NCBI GenBank assembly: GCA_944319815.1
Contig: CALUEX010000012.1
Span: forward strand, 1 to 62,043
Direction: 5' to 3'
From: an uncultured Prevotella sp.
GTDB lineage: Bacteria > Bacteroidota > Bacteroidia > Bacteroidales > Bacteroidaceae
DNA: 62,043 bases
A program made the position numbers and the translations under genes. The notes under the pieces are model-generated. The model was given only the letters and a program-made list of their open reading frames with translations. It was not told the origin of the DNA and did not search any database. Positions 33,512-44,000 of the stretch are shown piece by piece. Numbering within the stretch: position 1 is the stretch's first letter; each line of letters opens with the position of its first letter.

Positions 33512-35128
33512 ATGACAGACTTCATTTTAGGCATTACCGCCGGGACGGTAGACTGGTCAAGGGCACAGTTTGCCCTTACGGCCATCTACCACTGGCTGTT
33601 CGTTCCGCTCACGTTAGGCCTTGCGCTTATCATGGGCATCATGGAGACTTGCTATTACGTCTCCAAGAAAAAGCACCCCGACAGCCCGAGGGCGGCATTC
33701 TGGAAAAGCACGGCACGCTTCTGGCAAAAGCTCTTCGGCATCAACTTCGCCATGGGCGTGGCCACGGGCATCATCCTTGAGTTCGAGTTCGGCACCAACT
33801 GGAGCAACTATTCTTGGCTCGTAGGCGACATATTCGGCGCGCCTCTCGCCGTCGAAGGCATCGTGGCGTTCTTCCTCGAGGCCACGTTCGTAGGCGTCAT
33901 GTTCTTCGGATGGGGCAAGGTGTCGCGCGGCTTCCACCTCGCGGCAACATGGCTTACGGGCCTCGGGGCTACCATATCGGCTTGGTGGATACTCGTGGCC
34001 AACGCATGGATGCAGTACCCCGTAGGCCAGGCATTCAACCCCGACACAATGCGCAACGAGATGACATCGTTCGCCGAGGTTGCGCTATCGCCATTGGCCA
34101 TCGACAAATTCTGCCATACGGTCATCTCGGCATGGATTATCGGGGCCATCTTCGTCGTAGCGGTCAGCTGCTACCTGATGTTCCGCCGCCATGCCGACAG
34201 CCTGCAAGCCGGGCGCGACCGCGCCCTTGCCACGGCAAGCGTCAAGATTGCATCCGTCGTAGGGCTCGTATCCTCGCTCCTGGCCATACACACCGGCGAC
34301 CATTCGGCATATATGGTAGCCAAGGTGCAGCCCATGAAGCTCGCCGCCATGGAGGCCCTCTATGACGGAGGACATGGCGAGGGGCTCACAATCGTCGCCG
34401 CCGTCAACCCGTTCTCACAGCCCGACTACGCCTCAGGCGAACAGCCACCGCTAAAGATTGCCATGCCCAAGATGCTGTCGTTCCTGGCCACGCGCGACCT
34501 TGACGGCTACGTTCCCGGCGTCAACGACATCATACGCGGAGGGTACGCCCTGCCCGACGGCACCATGGCCCTGCCGCTCGCCGAAAAGATGCGCCGAGGA
34601 CGGCAGGCCATCACCGCACTCGAAGCATACCGCGAGGCCAAGGCCGACGGCGACAGGATGGAGGCTGAGATACAACGCAAGACTCTCGACGAAAACATGA
34701 AATACTTTGGCTACGGCTATATCGACAATGCCGAACAGACCGTGCCCTTCATCCCCATCTGCTTCTGGGCGTTCCGCGCCATGGTAGGCCTTGGCGTCCT
34801 GTTCCTGCTGTTCTTTGCAATAGCCATATTCCTTTCTTACAAGAAAGACATCACCCGTATACGCTGGTTCCATGTAGTAGGCATGGCCATGCTGCCGTTG
34901 GGCTATGTCGCAAGCGAGGCCGGCTGGCTCGTCGCAGAGTTCGGGCGCCAGCCATGGGCCATACAGGATATGCTCCCCACGTGGGTGGCAGTGTCTGACA
35001 TCGGCGCCGGCTCAGTGATGCTTACATTCTTCATCTTCCTCGCCCTGTTCACCCTGTTACTCGCCGTCGAGGTCAGCATAATGTGCCGCGAAGTAAAGAA
35101 GGGGGCGGAAGAAGAAACTAAAAAGTGA
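33512..35128 (+). CDS. cydA: Cytochrome bd oxidase subunit I
   Basis: A 538-residue integral membrane protein that oxidises quinol and reduces O2 to water. His27 in FALTAIYHWLFVPLTLG corresponds to the high-spin haem ligand, and GATISAWWILVANAWMQYPV is the central conserved segment. The region 310-410 (PPLKIAMPKMLSFLATRDLD and on) forms the quinol-binding Q loop, and GRQPWAIQDMLPTWVAVSD near 480 is conserved. Long hydrophobic segments alternate throughout. It is cotranscribed with cydB (97 nt gap) and probably DUF4492. It supports growth at low oxygen. Confidence 0.94.
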   Translation: MTDFILGITAGTVDWSRAQFALTAIYHWLFVPLTLGLALIMGIMETCYYVSKKKHPDSPRAAFWKSTARFWQKLFGINFAMGVATGIILEFEFGTNWSNYSWLVGDIFGAPLAVEGIVAFFLEATFVGVMFFGWGKVSRGFHLAATWLTGLGATISAWWILVANAWMQYPVGQAFNPDTMRNEMTSFAEVALSPLAIDKFCHTVISAWIIGAIFVVAVSCYLMFRRHADSLQAGRDRALATASVKIASVVGLVSSLLAIHTGDHSAYMVAKVQPMKLAAMEALYDGGHGEGLTIVAAVNPFSQPDYASGEQPPLKIAMPKMLSFLATRDLDGYVPGVNDIIRGGYALPDGTMALPLAEKMRRGRQAITALEAYREAKADGDRMEAEIQRKTLDENMKYFGYGYIDNAEQTVPFIPICFWAFRAMVGLGVLFLLFFAIAIFLSYKKDITRIRWFHVVGMAMLPLGYVASEAGWLVAEFGRQPWAIQDMLPTWVAVSDIGAGSVMLTFFIFLALFTLLLAVEVSIMCREVKKGAEEETKK

Positions 35129-35224
35129 GAATTAAAAGTGAAAAATCCAATGGCCATTAAGCCTATCTGCCTTACCGGACCTATCCGTTCAATTAGGCTT
35201 ATTCGCCCCATAAAATAAAAAGCA

Positions 35225-36337
35225 ATGACATACGATTTCTTACAACATTACTGGTGGTTCATAGTTTCCCTGCTGGGGGCTTTGTTGGTCTTCATGATGT
35301 TCGTCCAGGGAGCCAACTCCGTCATGTTCTCATTAGGAGGCGGCAACGGCAAGGAATGCCAGCTCGTCATCAACTCCACGGGCAGGAAGTGGGAACTGAC
35401 GTTCACCACGCTCGTAACTTTCGGCGGAGCGTTCTTCGCCTCGTTCCCCCTGTTTTACAGCACCAGCTTCGGCGGGGCCTACTGGCTGTGGATGATTATC
35501 CTCTTCACGTTCGTCCTGCAAGCCGTCAGCTACGAGTTCCAGGGCAAGATGGGCAACTTTCTCGGGGCAAAGACGTTCCAGTGGTTTCTTGTCGTCAACG
35601 GCATCGTCGGTCCGTTGCTGCTCGGCATAGCCGTCGCCACGTTCTTCAACGGGGCTAACTTCATCATCGAAAAGTCGAACATCCTGGGCGGCGGGGCAAG
35701 CCCAATAATCAGCAGCTGGGGCAACGCCAGCCACGGCCTTGACGCACTCCTCAACGGGTGGAACTGGATTTTCGGACTTGCCGTGTTTTTCCTCGCGCGC
35801 ATCCTCGGCATACTCTACGTCATCAACAATGTTGACAACGACAATATCCGTTCGCGCGGCACGGTGAGACTTGTGGGCAACCTCGTGCCCTTCCTCGTTT
35901 TCTTCATCGTATCCGTGGCACATATCTTGATGGAAGACGGCTTCGCCGTTGACCCTGACACTGACGGCATATACCTGGAGCCGGGCAAGTATCTCGACAA
36001 TTTCATCACCCTTTGGCCTCTCGCCGTCATGCTCCTGGCCGGCGTCGTGCTGTTCCTTTACGGATGCGCAAAAACGATATTCAGCCCAGCCTACATACGC
36101 GGCATCTGGCCGGCTGGCATCGGCGCAGTGCTCGCCGTACTTAGTCTGTTGCTCTGTGCAGGGTGGAACAACACGGCTTATTATCCCTCTTACGCCGACC
36201 TGCAAAGCAGCCTCACCATAACCAACAGTTGCAGCAGCGAGTTTACCCTAACCGTGATGTTCTACGTTTCCCTCCTTGTTCCTTTCGTAGTTGCCTATAT
36301 CGCTTACGTCTGGAGAAAAATGGACAGGAGGAACTAA
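35225..36337 (+). CDS. cydB: Cytochrome bd oxidase subunit II
   Basis: A 370-residue membrane protein with about eight to nine segments, the partner of CydA. The N-terminal YWWFIVSLLGALLVFMMFVQ and GANSVMF are the family opening. The following ELTFTTLVTFGGAFFASFPL and GGAYWLWMIILFTFVLQAVS, YEFQGKMGNFLG match Bacteroidetes CydB. The length is close to that of other CydB proteins. The gene ends 14 nt before the AT-rich hairpin. Confidence 0.93.
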   Translation: MTYDFLQHYWWFIVSLLGALLVFMMFVQGANSVMFSLGGGNGKECQLVINSTGRKWELTFTTLVTFGGAFFASFPLFYSTSFGGAYWLWMIILFTFVLQAVSYEFQGKMGNFLGAKTFQWFLVVNGIVGPLLLGIAVATFFNGANFIIEKSNILGGGASPIISSWGNASHGLDALLNGWNWIFGLAVFFLARILGILYVINNVDNDNIRSRGTVRLVGNLVPFLVFFIVSVAHILMEDGFAVDPDTDGIYLEPGKYLDNFITLWPLAVMLLAGVVLFLYGCAKTIFSPAYIRGIWPAGIGAVLAVLSLLLCAGWNNTAYYPSYADLQSSLTITNSCSSEFTLTVMFYVSLLVPFVVAYIAYVWRKMDRRN

Positions 36338-36350
36338 GAATTAAAAATTA

Positions 36351-36423
36351 AAAAGTTAAGAGTTAAGAAAATATGATTTGCAAATACTGCAACAAAGGCA
36401 CATTTTCTTAACTCTTAACTTTT
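36351..36423. repeat. AT-rich inverted repeat after cydB
   Basis: Perfect 22-bp arms (36351-36372 and 36402-36423) around a loop of 29 nt with the core TTAAGAAAATATGATTTGC. It directly follows the cydB stop and touches the duplicated TTTAA of the next element. Same family as at 19752, 25740 and 57370; probably a terminator. Confidence 0.75.
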
Positions 36424-36425
36424 AA

Positions 36426-36618
36426 CCCAAATCGGTCATTAGGGCTTAGGCGGATTATGTACTTATGGCAGACGGTTTTTCTTCCGTTTTGTCGAAGGCG
36501 TAGCGGGCTACGTCGAGACGGAACGGAAGAAAAGACGGCGGCAGAAGGACATAAGACGGCAAGAAGCAATAATATAACTATAGAAATTAAGACATTGCGG
36601 TCTAATGACCGAGTTGGG
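36426..36618. repeat. MITE-like element with TTTAA target duplication
   Basis: A 193-bp element. Its ends are CCCAAATCGGTCATTAG (36426-36442) and the complement (36602-36618) with one mismatch, flanked on each side by TTTAA (36421-36425 and 36619-36623), a likely 5-bp target duplication. The interior has a second inverted pair (TCTTCCGTTTTGTC near 36481 against GAGACGGAACGGAAGA near 36513). It codes for nothing. The right duplication ends next to the stop codon of the Mrp gene. Confidence 0.75.
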
Positions 36619-36623
36619 TTTAA

Positions 36624-37724
36624 TTATCCTTTCACTTCCACAACCTTCGTCGGCCCTTGCTCCTTGTTCCTTCGGTTCACCGTCGTTACAACAGCTTGTG
36701 CCAGGTTTATGAAGGCCTGCCCCGTCATGGTGTTGGCGTCAAGGGCTGACGGCTTGCCATCATCTCCGCTTTCGCAGATACTCTGCACCATCGGGATTTG
36801 CGCCAGCAGGGGCACGCCCATCTCTTTTGCCAGGTTCTTGCAACCGTCCTTACCAAATATATAATACTTGTTTTCGGGAAGTTCGGCCGGAGTGAACCAT
36901 GCCATGTTCTCCACCAAGCCTAATATGGGAACGTTCACCTTGTCGTTCCTGTACATATCTATGCCCTTGCGCGCATCGGCCAATGCTACTTTCTGGGGCG
37001 TGCTCACTATCACTGCGCCCGTTATGGCCAGCGTCTGCAGCAGCGTGAGGTGTATGTCGCTCGTTCCCGGAGGAGTGTCGAGGATAAAGTAATCAAGGTC
37101 GCCCCAGTCTGCGTCGCCTATCAGCTGTTTCAGCGCATTCGACGCCATGCCGCCGCGCCAAAGCGTCGCCGTGTCAGGATTGACGAAAAAGCCTATGCTC
37201 AACAGTTTAACGCCGTACTTCTCTATCGGCTCTATCAGGTCGCGCCCGTCCTTGTTAACGGCATAGGGGCGTGCGTCCTCAACGTCGAACATCTTGGGCA
37301 TCGACGGCCCGAAGATGTCAGTATCAAGCAGCCCAACCTTGTAGCCAAGCCGCGCCAGGGCGATAGCCAGGTTGGCGGCCACGGTGCTCTTTCCTACCCC
37401 GCCCTTGCCAGAACTTACCGCAACGACGTTTTTCACGCCAGGCAACATCTTGCCCGGCTCAGGCCTCGGCTTCGATTTAGTCTCCACGCTGATTTCCACC
37501 TCCACGTCTTTGCTTACGTGGTAGTGTATCGCAGCCTCGGCGGCCTTCAGGGTAGATTTCATGAAAGGGTCTGTGTCACGTGGGAATATCAGCGAGAACG
37601 ACACCTTCATGCCGTCAATCCGCAAATTGTCGGCAACCATCTCGCTTTCTACCAAGTTTTTCTTTGTGCCAGGATACGTCACCGTAGCCAAGGCATCCAT
37701 TATCAGTTTGGGATATAGCGTCAT
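36624..37724 (-). CDS. apbC: Mrp/ApbC-family iron-sulfur cluster carrier ATPase
   Basis: A 366-residue P-loop protein. The N-terminal part (about 1-95) is the MIP18/DUF59 domain. The ATPase domain carries the deviant Walker A VSSGKGGVGKSTVAANLA, the GLLDTDIFGPSMPKMF motif and FILDTPPGTSDIHLTL. The usual C-terminal CxxC of cluster-binding relatives is not evident; the protein ends in a Lys/Glu-rich tail. It probably delivers Fe-S clusters to client proteins. The start MTLYPKLIMDAL is chosen because the longer frame begins inside the -7 element at 37749-37756. Confidence 0.9.
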   Translation of the reverse strand: MTLYPKLIMDALATVTYPGTKKNLVESEMVADNLRIDGMKVSFSLIFPRDTDPFMKSTLKAAEAAIHYHVSKDVEVEISVETKSKPRPEPGKMLPGVKNVVAVSSGKGGVGKSTVAANLAIALARLGYKVGLLDTDIFGPSMPKMFDVEDARPYAVNKDGRDLIEPIEKYGVKLLSIGFFVNPDTATLWRGGMASNALKQLIGDADWGDLDYFILDTPPGTSDIHLTLLQTLAITGAVIVSTPQKVALADARKGIDMYRNDKVNVPILGLVENMAWFTPAELPENKYYIFGKDGCKNLAKEMGVPLLAQIPMVQSICESGDDGKPSALDANTMTGQAFINLAQAVVTTVNRRNKEQGPTKVVEVKG

Positions 37725-37748
37725 AATGTTAGTATTTTGATTTTCGTG

Positions 37749-37756
37749 CAAAGGTA
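37749..37756 (-). promoter_or_regulatory. -7 element for the Mrp/ApbC gene
   Basis: TACCTTTG on the minus strand, 25 nt before the ATG at 37724. The -33 match is poor because AT-rich repeat DNA lies upstream. Confidence 0.5.
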
Positions 37757-37802
37757 ATATTTAATTAAGAATTAGGGGGTAAGAAATAAGAAATTAATGT
37801 AA

Positions 37803-37993
37803 AAAAGGAGGTATCAAAATTAGGAAGTTACCAGGAGTTAGGCTCGTTCCACTCGCCGAAGTCAGCTGACAATGCCCTGTTTTACGACAAATTGGCGTCG
37901 TCTGTCGCACAGACTCAAAAATTCCGAGTCTATTCTGAAAACTCCGATACAAGGCATCTAACTCCTATTAACTGCTTTTTGATACCCCCTTTT
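37803..37993. repeat. MITE-like element with long imperfect inverted ends
   Basis: AAAAGGAGGTATCAAAA (37803-37819) faces TTTTTGATACCCCCTTTT (37976-37993). The match goes on inwards (GTTACCAGGAGTTAG against CTAACTCCTATTAAC), giving ends of about 40 bp. The 110-bp centre holds a small hairpin (AGACTC and GAGTCT, 37911-37931). It codes for nothing and has no relatives elsewhere in the window. It lies between the 3' end of the giant adhesin gene and the Mrp promoter. Confidence 0.65.
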
Positions 37994-38019
37994 GATTTTT
38001 TATAATACAACTACTTTCC

Positions 38020-41000
38020 TTAATTCTTCACTTTTACCTTTTTCACCGCCACTGTGCGTCCGTCGCGCTCCACCTTGACAATGCCTACGCCGGCCACGTT
38101 GGCCGTGACATCTTCCTCGGTTGAAGTAGCTATATGCCGGGCTACGTTCATGCCGTCGGCTGAATATACCGTGATGCGGTCGCCCTCTGACACGCCCTCC
38201 ACACGGATGATGCCGGGGCGAACGGAGTATGCACGTATGCCGTCACCTATACCGTTGCCAACCTTTCGGTTGAAGCTGATTGTGAAACGGTCCATGATGT
38301 CTCCGGCCGTGGCGGTCGTGAAGTCGTAACCGCCCTCAAGCAAGTCAACCGTGCGAGAAGCCATGGCATCCTCAAGGATTACCGTCTCATACTTGTTTGC
38401 ATCACAGCCGTCGGGCACGGATATTGTGTACATCCCCGCTTCGGGCACCGTTATGCCTACGCCCACCTCACCGTCAATGTTTACTGCCGAGAGCAACGAG
38501 TAGCGCGCGTTGCCGCGAGTAGCGTAGATTTGCGGCCGGCCGTCAGCCATCCACTTAACGCCGTCGGCCGATAAATCGAAGTCTGTGCTGGCTTCGCTCG
38601 CCATAACTGCCGACAGTTGCAACTCGTCGTCAACCGTACCATCATCCGAACGGGTCTCGCCAGTGCGTGTCAAGGCAACCTCTAAGTCCGTAAAACCACC
38701 GTAGGGTGAGCCTTGTTTTTCTGATGGAGGGGCAACGGTGAACGTCTCATACGCATTATCGTTCGTTCCTGTGGCGTAAAGTGTCGCCGTCTGGGTGAAC
38801 ACAGCGTCGCCTGCGGGTATATACCCCTGCTGTTCCGTCGTGCCGTCTCCTTCCGTGTTTACGGATTTATAGTTTTCACCATCGTATCCGTAAATCACAC
38901 GGCCATACTCCATATCTTTATAATTCATGGCGCAAAGGTAAGGCGAGCCAAAAAGGTTCCACCCCATATTCTCCTTATGGGTGAAGCGTCGTCCCGTTGT
39001 GCTTTCTCCCGTCCATGGGTCTTCAAAATTATATTGCGTCAGCTCAACGAGCTTAGTCCCGGATGCGCTTTCTGTGTAAACAGCATCGTTCTCACTATCC
39101 CCCTTACCAACGAAGCGCACCACACGGGGTTCCGTTCCGTTGCTGTTGTCGAGCAGCAAACCTATGCGTCCGTATCCCGTAGTCCTGTCCGTCCAGGCCT
39201 TGCCTTCCTCGCCGTCAAATTTGTAATCGTATGCCGCACGCGCTTCACCGTCGTAATACTTCACGCTTACGCCATTATCCTCAAAATCCGTAACATCAAA
39301 GGGAACGTAGGCCATGCCATATTTCGAGATGCTACGTTCCACGATTACATGGCTCAACGCCACGCTGTTGCCTCCGCCACGCAAACCGGCACGGTGCTCA
39401 AGCAACAACACGCCGGGATTGAACGGTTTGCTTTCGTTGTAGACACCGCTGTTTATCGACAGTTCCTTGTCGGCTCGCACATAGACAACCGACTTGCCGT
39501 GGGGATAGTCTTCGGCGGTAATCTCGCCGTCTTCCTTCAAGTTCCATGTCTCGAAACATCCGTTGTCAACCGTGTTGCGTATACGTTTGTTTCCGGCAAT
39601 GTCACGGTCGTGGCCTACGGCATCAATGCAGGTTTTGGTTTCGGCTTCAGATTTTCCAGCGTCAATGTCGCCAGATGTTTCCATCAACTGATATTTCCAT
39701 TCGTCGTTATCGTCGATATAACTGTTGTCTGCCGTTGCTTTTTCACGATTATTATAATCCGTGCTTATCGTTCCCGTTGCAGTGACGTTCACGGCCTTTA
39801 TGCCTACGTCGCCACGCACCAACGAGTTATAAAGAACACCGTTACCCTTAACTGTTGCGCTTTCGTTGATTATAGAGGTAGAGAGATAGCCACCGTTTCC
39901 TATGTCGGCCGTACCGTTGACCTCGAAACCGTCAACCACAGAGCCACTGCCGCTTATCGTCACGTCGCCAAGCCGCGAGCGACTGCCGGCAACATTCTCT
40001 ATAAGCCCTGCGCGTTGCCCCAGCAAGTCTTCCACTGCCAGCTTAACGTTACCTGTGTTTATCGTTCCATCGTCCTCATACACGATGTGTGTCGTCGTCT
40101 CGTCGTACATACCTCCGTACACCTTTGTGTTATCCAAAGTAAGTCGCACGTCTTCATCCTGCGTCTCCGAATCCTGCACATTGCGATGGACAAACACATA
40201 ACCGTTTGTCTTATTCTGGTCTGCGTAAATGCCAGCCAAATCAGCAGCACCCTGCAGGTCGCTCAAGGCCGTCTGCCAGCTCTTGCCGTCATAGCCCGTA
40301 GAACTTTCAACACCTGCCTTGACATAAACTATAGGCTGCAACGGAGCCTCATACTCGTATGCGCCAATGTCGATAGTGCTGTCAACAAGGCGCGCGTTGT
40401 TGCCAAGGTCTACCTCCGTATCTGGGATAGTTGCATTTTCATCAGTTGCATCTGCTTCGCCAAGCACTTCACGCGCATAATGAGCGTTGCTTCCTTGGTT
40501 GAGCAGCGTCAGACTGGGGCGAATGTGGTAATCCCTTGCCTCGATATTGGTGTTCTGCGGGTCTACGAAGTTCGGACCACCGTGAATATCGGAATTGACT
40601 GTATTTTCATTTTCGGCAAACACCTTATTATTGTTATCGTCGCCGGTCGGCATTTTCAGTTCTCCGTTTTTCCACGACGCAGAGTTATAAACCTTGCTAA
40701 GTCCTGCGCTCATGTCCGCCGTCTTGTTATTGGCAAACGTAGTGTTCACCAACGTAATGTTATCCGTGTTAACGGTTGTAGCAAATGCAAATCCCGTGCC
40801 ACCGTCGGCAAACAGCGTGTTGTAAATCAACATCTCACCATCGTTACCCGACACATTCATACCGGCACTGCCGTTTTGACGGAACGCACAGTTTTTCAAC
40901 GTCAGGCTTCCGTCGCTGCCGGTGCTTGCATTCATTCCACTGCCCTTCGTATTAATAAAGGTGAAACCCTCAATCGTAACAGGTTTATCGTTAGTTGCCA

Positions 41001-44000
41001 CCAACATCAACTGTCCAGGGCTTGTGCCATCACTATTACGAATTACGGTCTGCTTGCTAAAGTTTTGCTGTTGTTCCACACCCGTACACGAACCTTTCAA
41101 TGTCAAAGACGGAATAGCCACCGTACCGCCCATATCCAATATATAGGCTGAATTACTTGACAACCTGTTCCAATGATAATCACCGTCCCTTACATACACA
41201 TATCTTGCCGAGTCTGGTTTATCAGTAGGATTTGCCGCGCCTATTATCGCACCGCGCAAGTCGTCGGTGGCGTTGGCCCAATTTTCGCCCGAGCCTGTGC
41301 CGCGCGAAATGGTGTCTACATATATAGCATCCATCTTCGAAAACTCAAGGACATACTGGTACTCATAAACACCGATGTCAATGGTCTTGCACAAATCTTC
41401 GTTGTTCTCTCCTCGAGGACCTGAATAACGTGAATAGTCACCCCCTACCGGCTCAATATACGCCTCGGGAATGTTATTGTTAAACCAATGTTTATAGGCA
41501 CCCGTTATATCGTTATCCACATGGCCTTCTTCGCCTTCTGGGGCTTCCTTCGTATGACTTACACCATCGCCGGCATCCGTCACGACAGAGATTGCCACAG
41601 GATTCCAAAGATTATTAGCCGAGTTACCTGCCACACCTGCCGTCGTGGCAGGGTTGGTAAAGCGCGGGCCGTTCTCTCCCATATTGTCCTTGTCAAGCGG
41701 TATGTTGCCATACGAACCTGACGTAAACTTTCCACCATAGTCAACATCGCTTGCCGAATGCCTTACGTCAAATATGTCTGCTATATCGGTGTTATCGTCA
41801 TACGTATCCCCCTCGTTGCCCCAGATTAAGGTATTCACTATCTCACTCTTGGCATTGTTGCTGTATATTACGGGATTAGTTTTAGCCTTGTTCTTCACGA
41901 ACGTATTATTCATAAGGTTAATCATGGGGTCGCCCACCGACGTAATGCCTTCGGCATAGTTTGTACCTATTGCACCACCTTCACCTGCCGACTCGTTATT
42001 AGCCCACAAAGTATTAACTGCACTAAGACAAGGTTGCGCGACATTTTCATCAAACCAGGCTATGTACACAGCTCCGCCACGACTGGTCAGCGTATTGCCC
42101 TGCTGGTCAGCATTAGCTACGGTCTCGTTGCCGGCCAATATACATCCCGTAAGGTTCAAGTCGGCATTGCGCACGAAGATGCCGCCGCCACGCACAGCCT
42201 TGTTATCGAGTACACGGCAACGTCGCAGCGTATAGTTCACGCCGCTACTGTATATGCCGCCGCCACGCCCTTGTTCGTTTTCGGTCTGTATGTTCGACAA
42301 AGCGTCATACGTCTGGCCATACATCACCGTAACGCCGTCAAGCAAGACATCGCCATCAGTTGCTTCACTATATATTACGTGATAAGCGTTTTGCTCGGTA
42401 TTCGAGACATTGATTTGTCCCGATAAAATTGTCTGCTCGGCAAGTTCCCAAGGTTCAAGCAGCTTGTTCTGGTTGAAGTCTGAATATTCGCGTGCCGACA
42501 AGATACCGTCTATTTCACCCATACAATTAAATGTTCCCGCAACGCCGGGGATTGTTGTTATATCCGTCGCGTCATCCTTTCCTTTTGAAGAAATAGACTC
42601 CGTGCCTTTAAAACCGCCGTAGATGCTTACGCCTGCCGGCACCTCGAACGAGTAGAGGCGTTGGTCGTGGGTTACGGCTGCCGTGGTCTCACGCATATTC
42701 GTAGGCTTGTAAGTGCCACCCGCAACGAGGATCTCAAACTCATCATCGTGTCCTTCTTCCCTCATGCTGCGGATGTAGCCCAAGGCGTCTTCGAGCGTAG
42801 AGAACGACGTGTAGAACGATTTGCCAAGATATTTCATCATGTCCCCACCATCTGGCATGGTAACATTTGTTGCCTGTGACACAAACAGGCGCGTTATCAA
42901 CTCCGTTGGCAGTATACCACCCTCGTAAGCAAACGCTCCTGCATCAAGACGTTCAGCACCATTATCGGCCTGCACGCGGTCTATGCCCTGTATGTCAGTC
43001 CGCGACACACCGAACACGTCAACAAGCCCCCTGCCTGTCGTTGCTTCTTGATATACGTTCCTTACGCCGTGCTTAATTAGCACCGAGTAATCCTTCAGTC
43101 TACGATACTCGTCTGCAAAGTAAGGGTTCGAGTCGCTTTCCGCACTTTCCAACGAGAAATTCTCGAAATCCGATGGCATCTCCTGGCTTTCAACGAAGCA
43201 GTCGTTGAACGGATAAAGCTCGTTCGTGCCGATATTGAACACGCTGCCGAGTCTTGTGTCTGCGAACTTTTCGTTAGTCACGCCGCTGACATTCTTGTTA
43301 GCCCCTGCCGAGTTGCCCCAGATTACGGTGTTCACCTGCATGGCCGCACCGTCCTCGAGATACAGTCCGCCGCCGTCATCAGCCGTGTTGTCGGCTATGG
43401 TACACGATATTATGTGGGCACGGCAGCCCTCGTCCACCTCCTTGCCGTCGGCATCCTTGCTGGCTGCGTATATTCCGCCGCCATCATCGCCGGCGGTGTT
43501 GCCAAGCACGGCCGTGCCGCTCACCGTTCCGCCCGGCATCACGTAGAGGCCTCCACCCTTTATGGCCTCGTTACCCGTCACCACGCAGTTCCTCACGTGA
43601 GCACCGGCAGGCACGATTGCCCCGCCACCCATCGTGGCAGGGTTGCCCGTACCTGTCATCGACGTAGCCTGGCCGTCAACGAGCCACACACCGTCGATGA
43701 CGGTCTGCACGTCGCCGCCAGTCCAGCCTTCAGGCTTTTCACCAAAAGTTACGGTATGATAACCATTCACCGATTGCACAGTGGCCGTACCCTCATATAT
43801 TGCACTGAGCTTGGTCGGATTAGTGAAAGCGTCACGGTTTTCGTCGTCCCAGCCTCCTTCCGCGTCACGGTCTACAAACTCATCATATCCGCCCTTAAGC
43901 ATCACGCCGTAAGGCACGGTATAGCTGTAACTTTGTGGGTCATTATCGTCTGCCAGTGTGTTGGCATGATAGACAAAGCCGCCATCTTCTTCGCTGTACC

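Noticed and set aside
38977-41151. 724-codon open frame antisense to the giant adhesin gene
   Set aside because: It is a shadow of the repetitive, stop-poor coding strand. Its translation is Val/Cys/His-rich without any domain, and other such frames (for example 43414-44454, 47332-48003) occur along the same gene.
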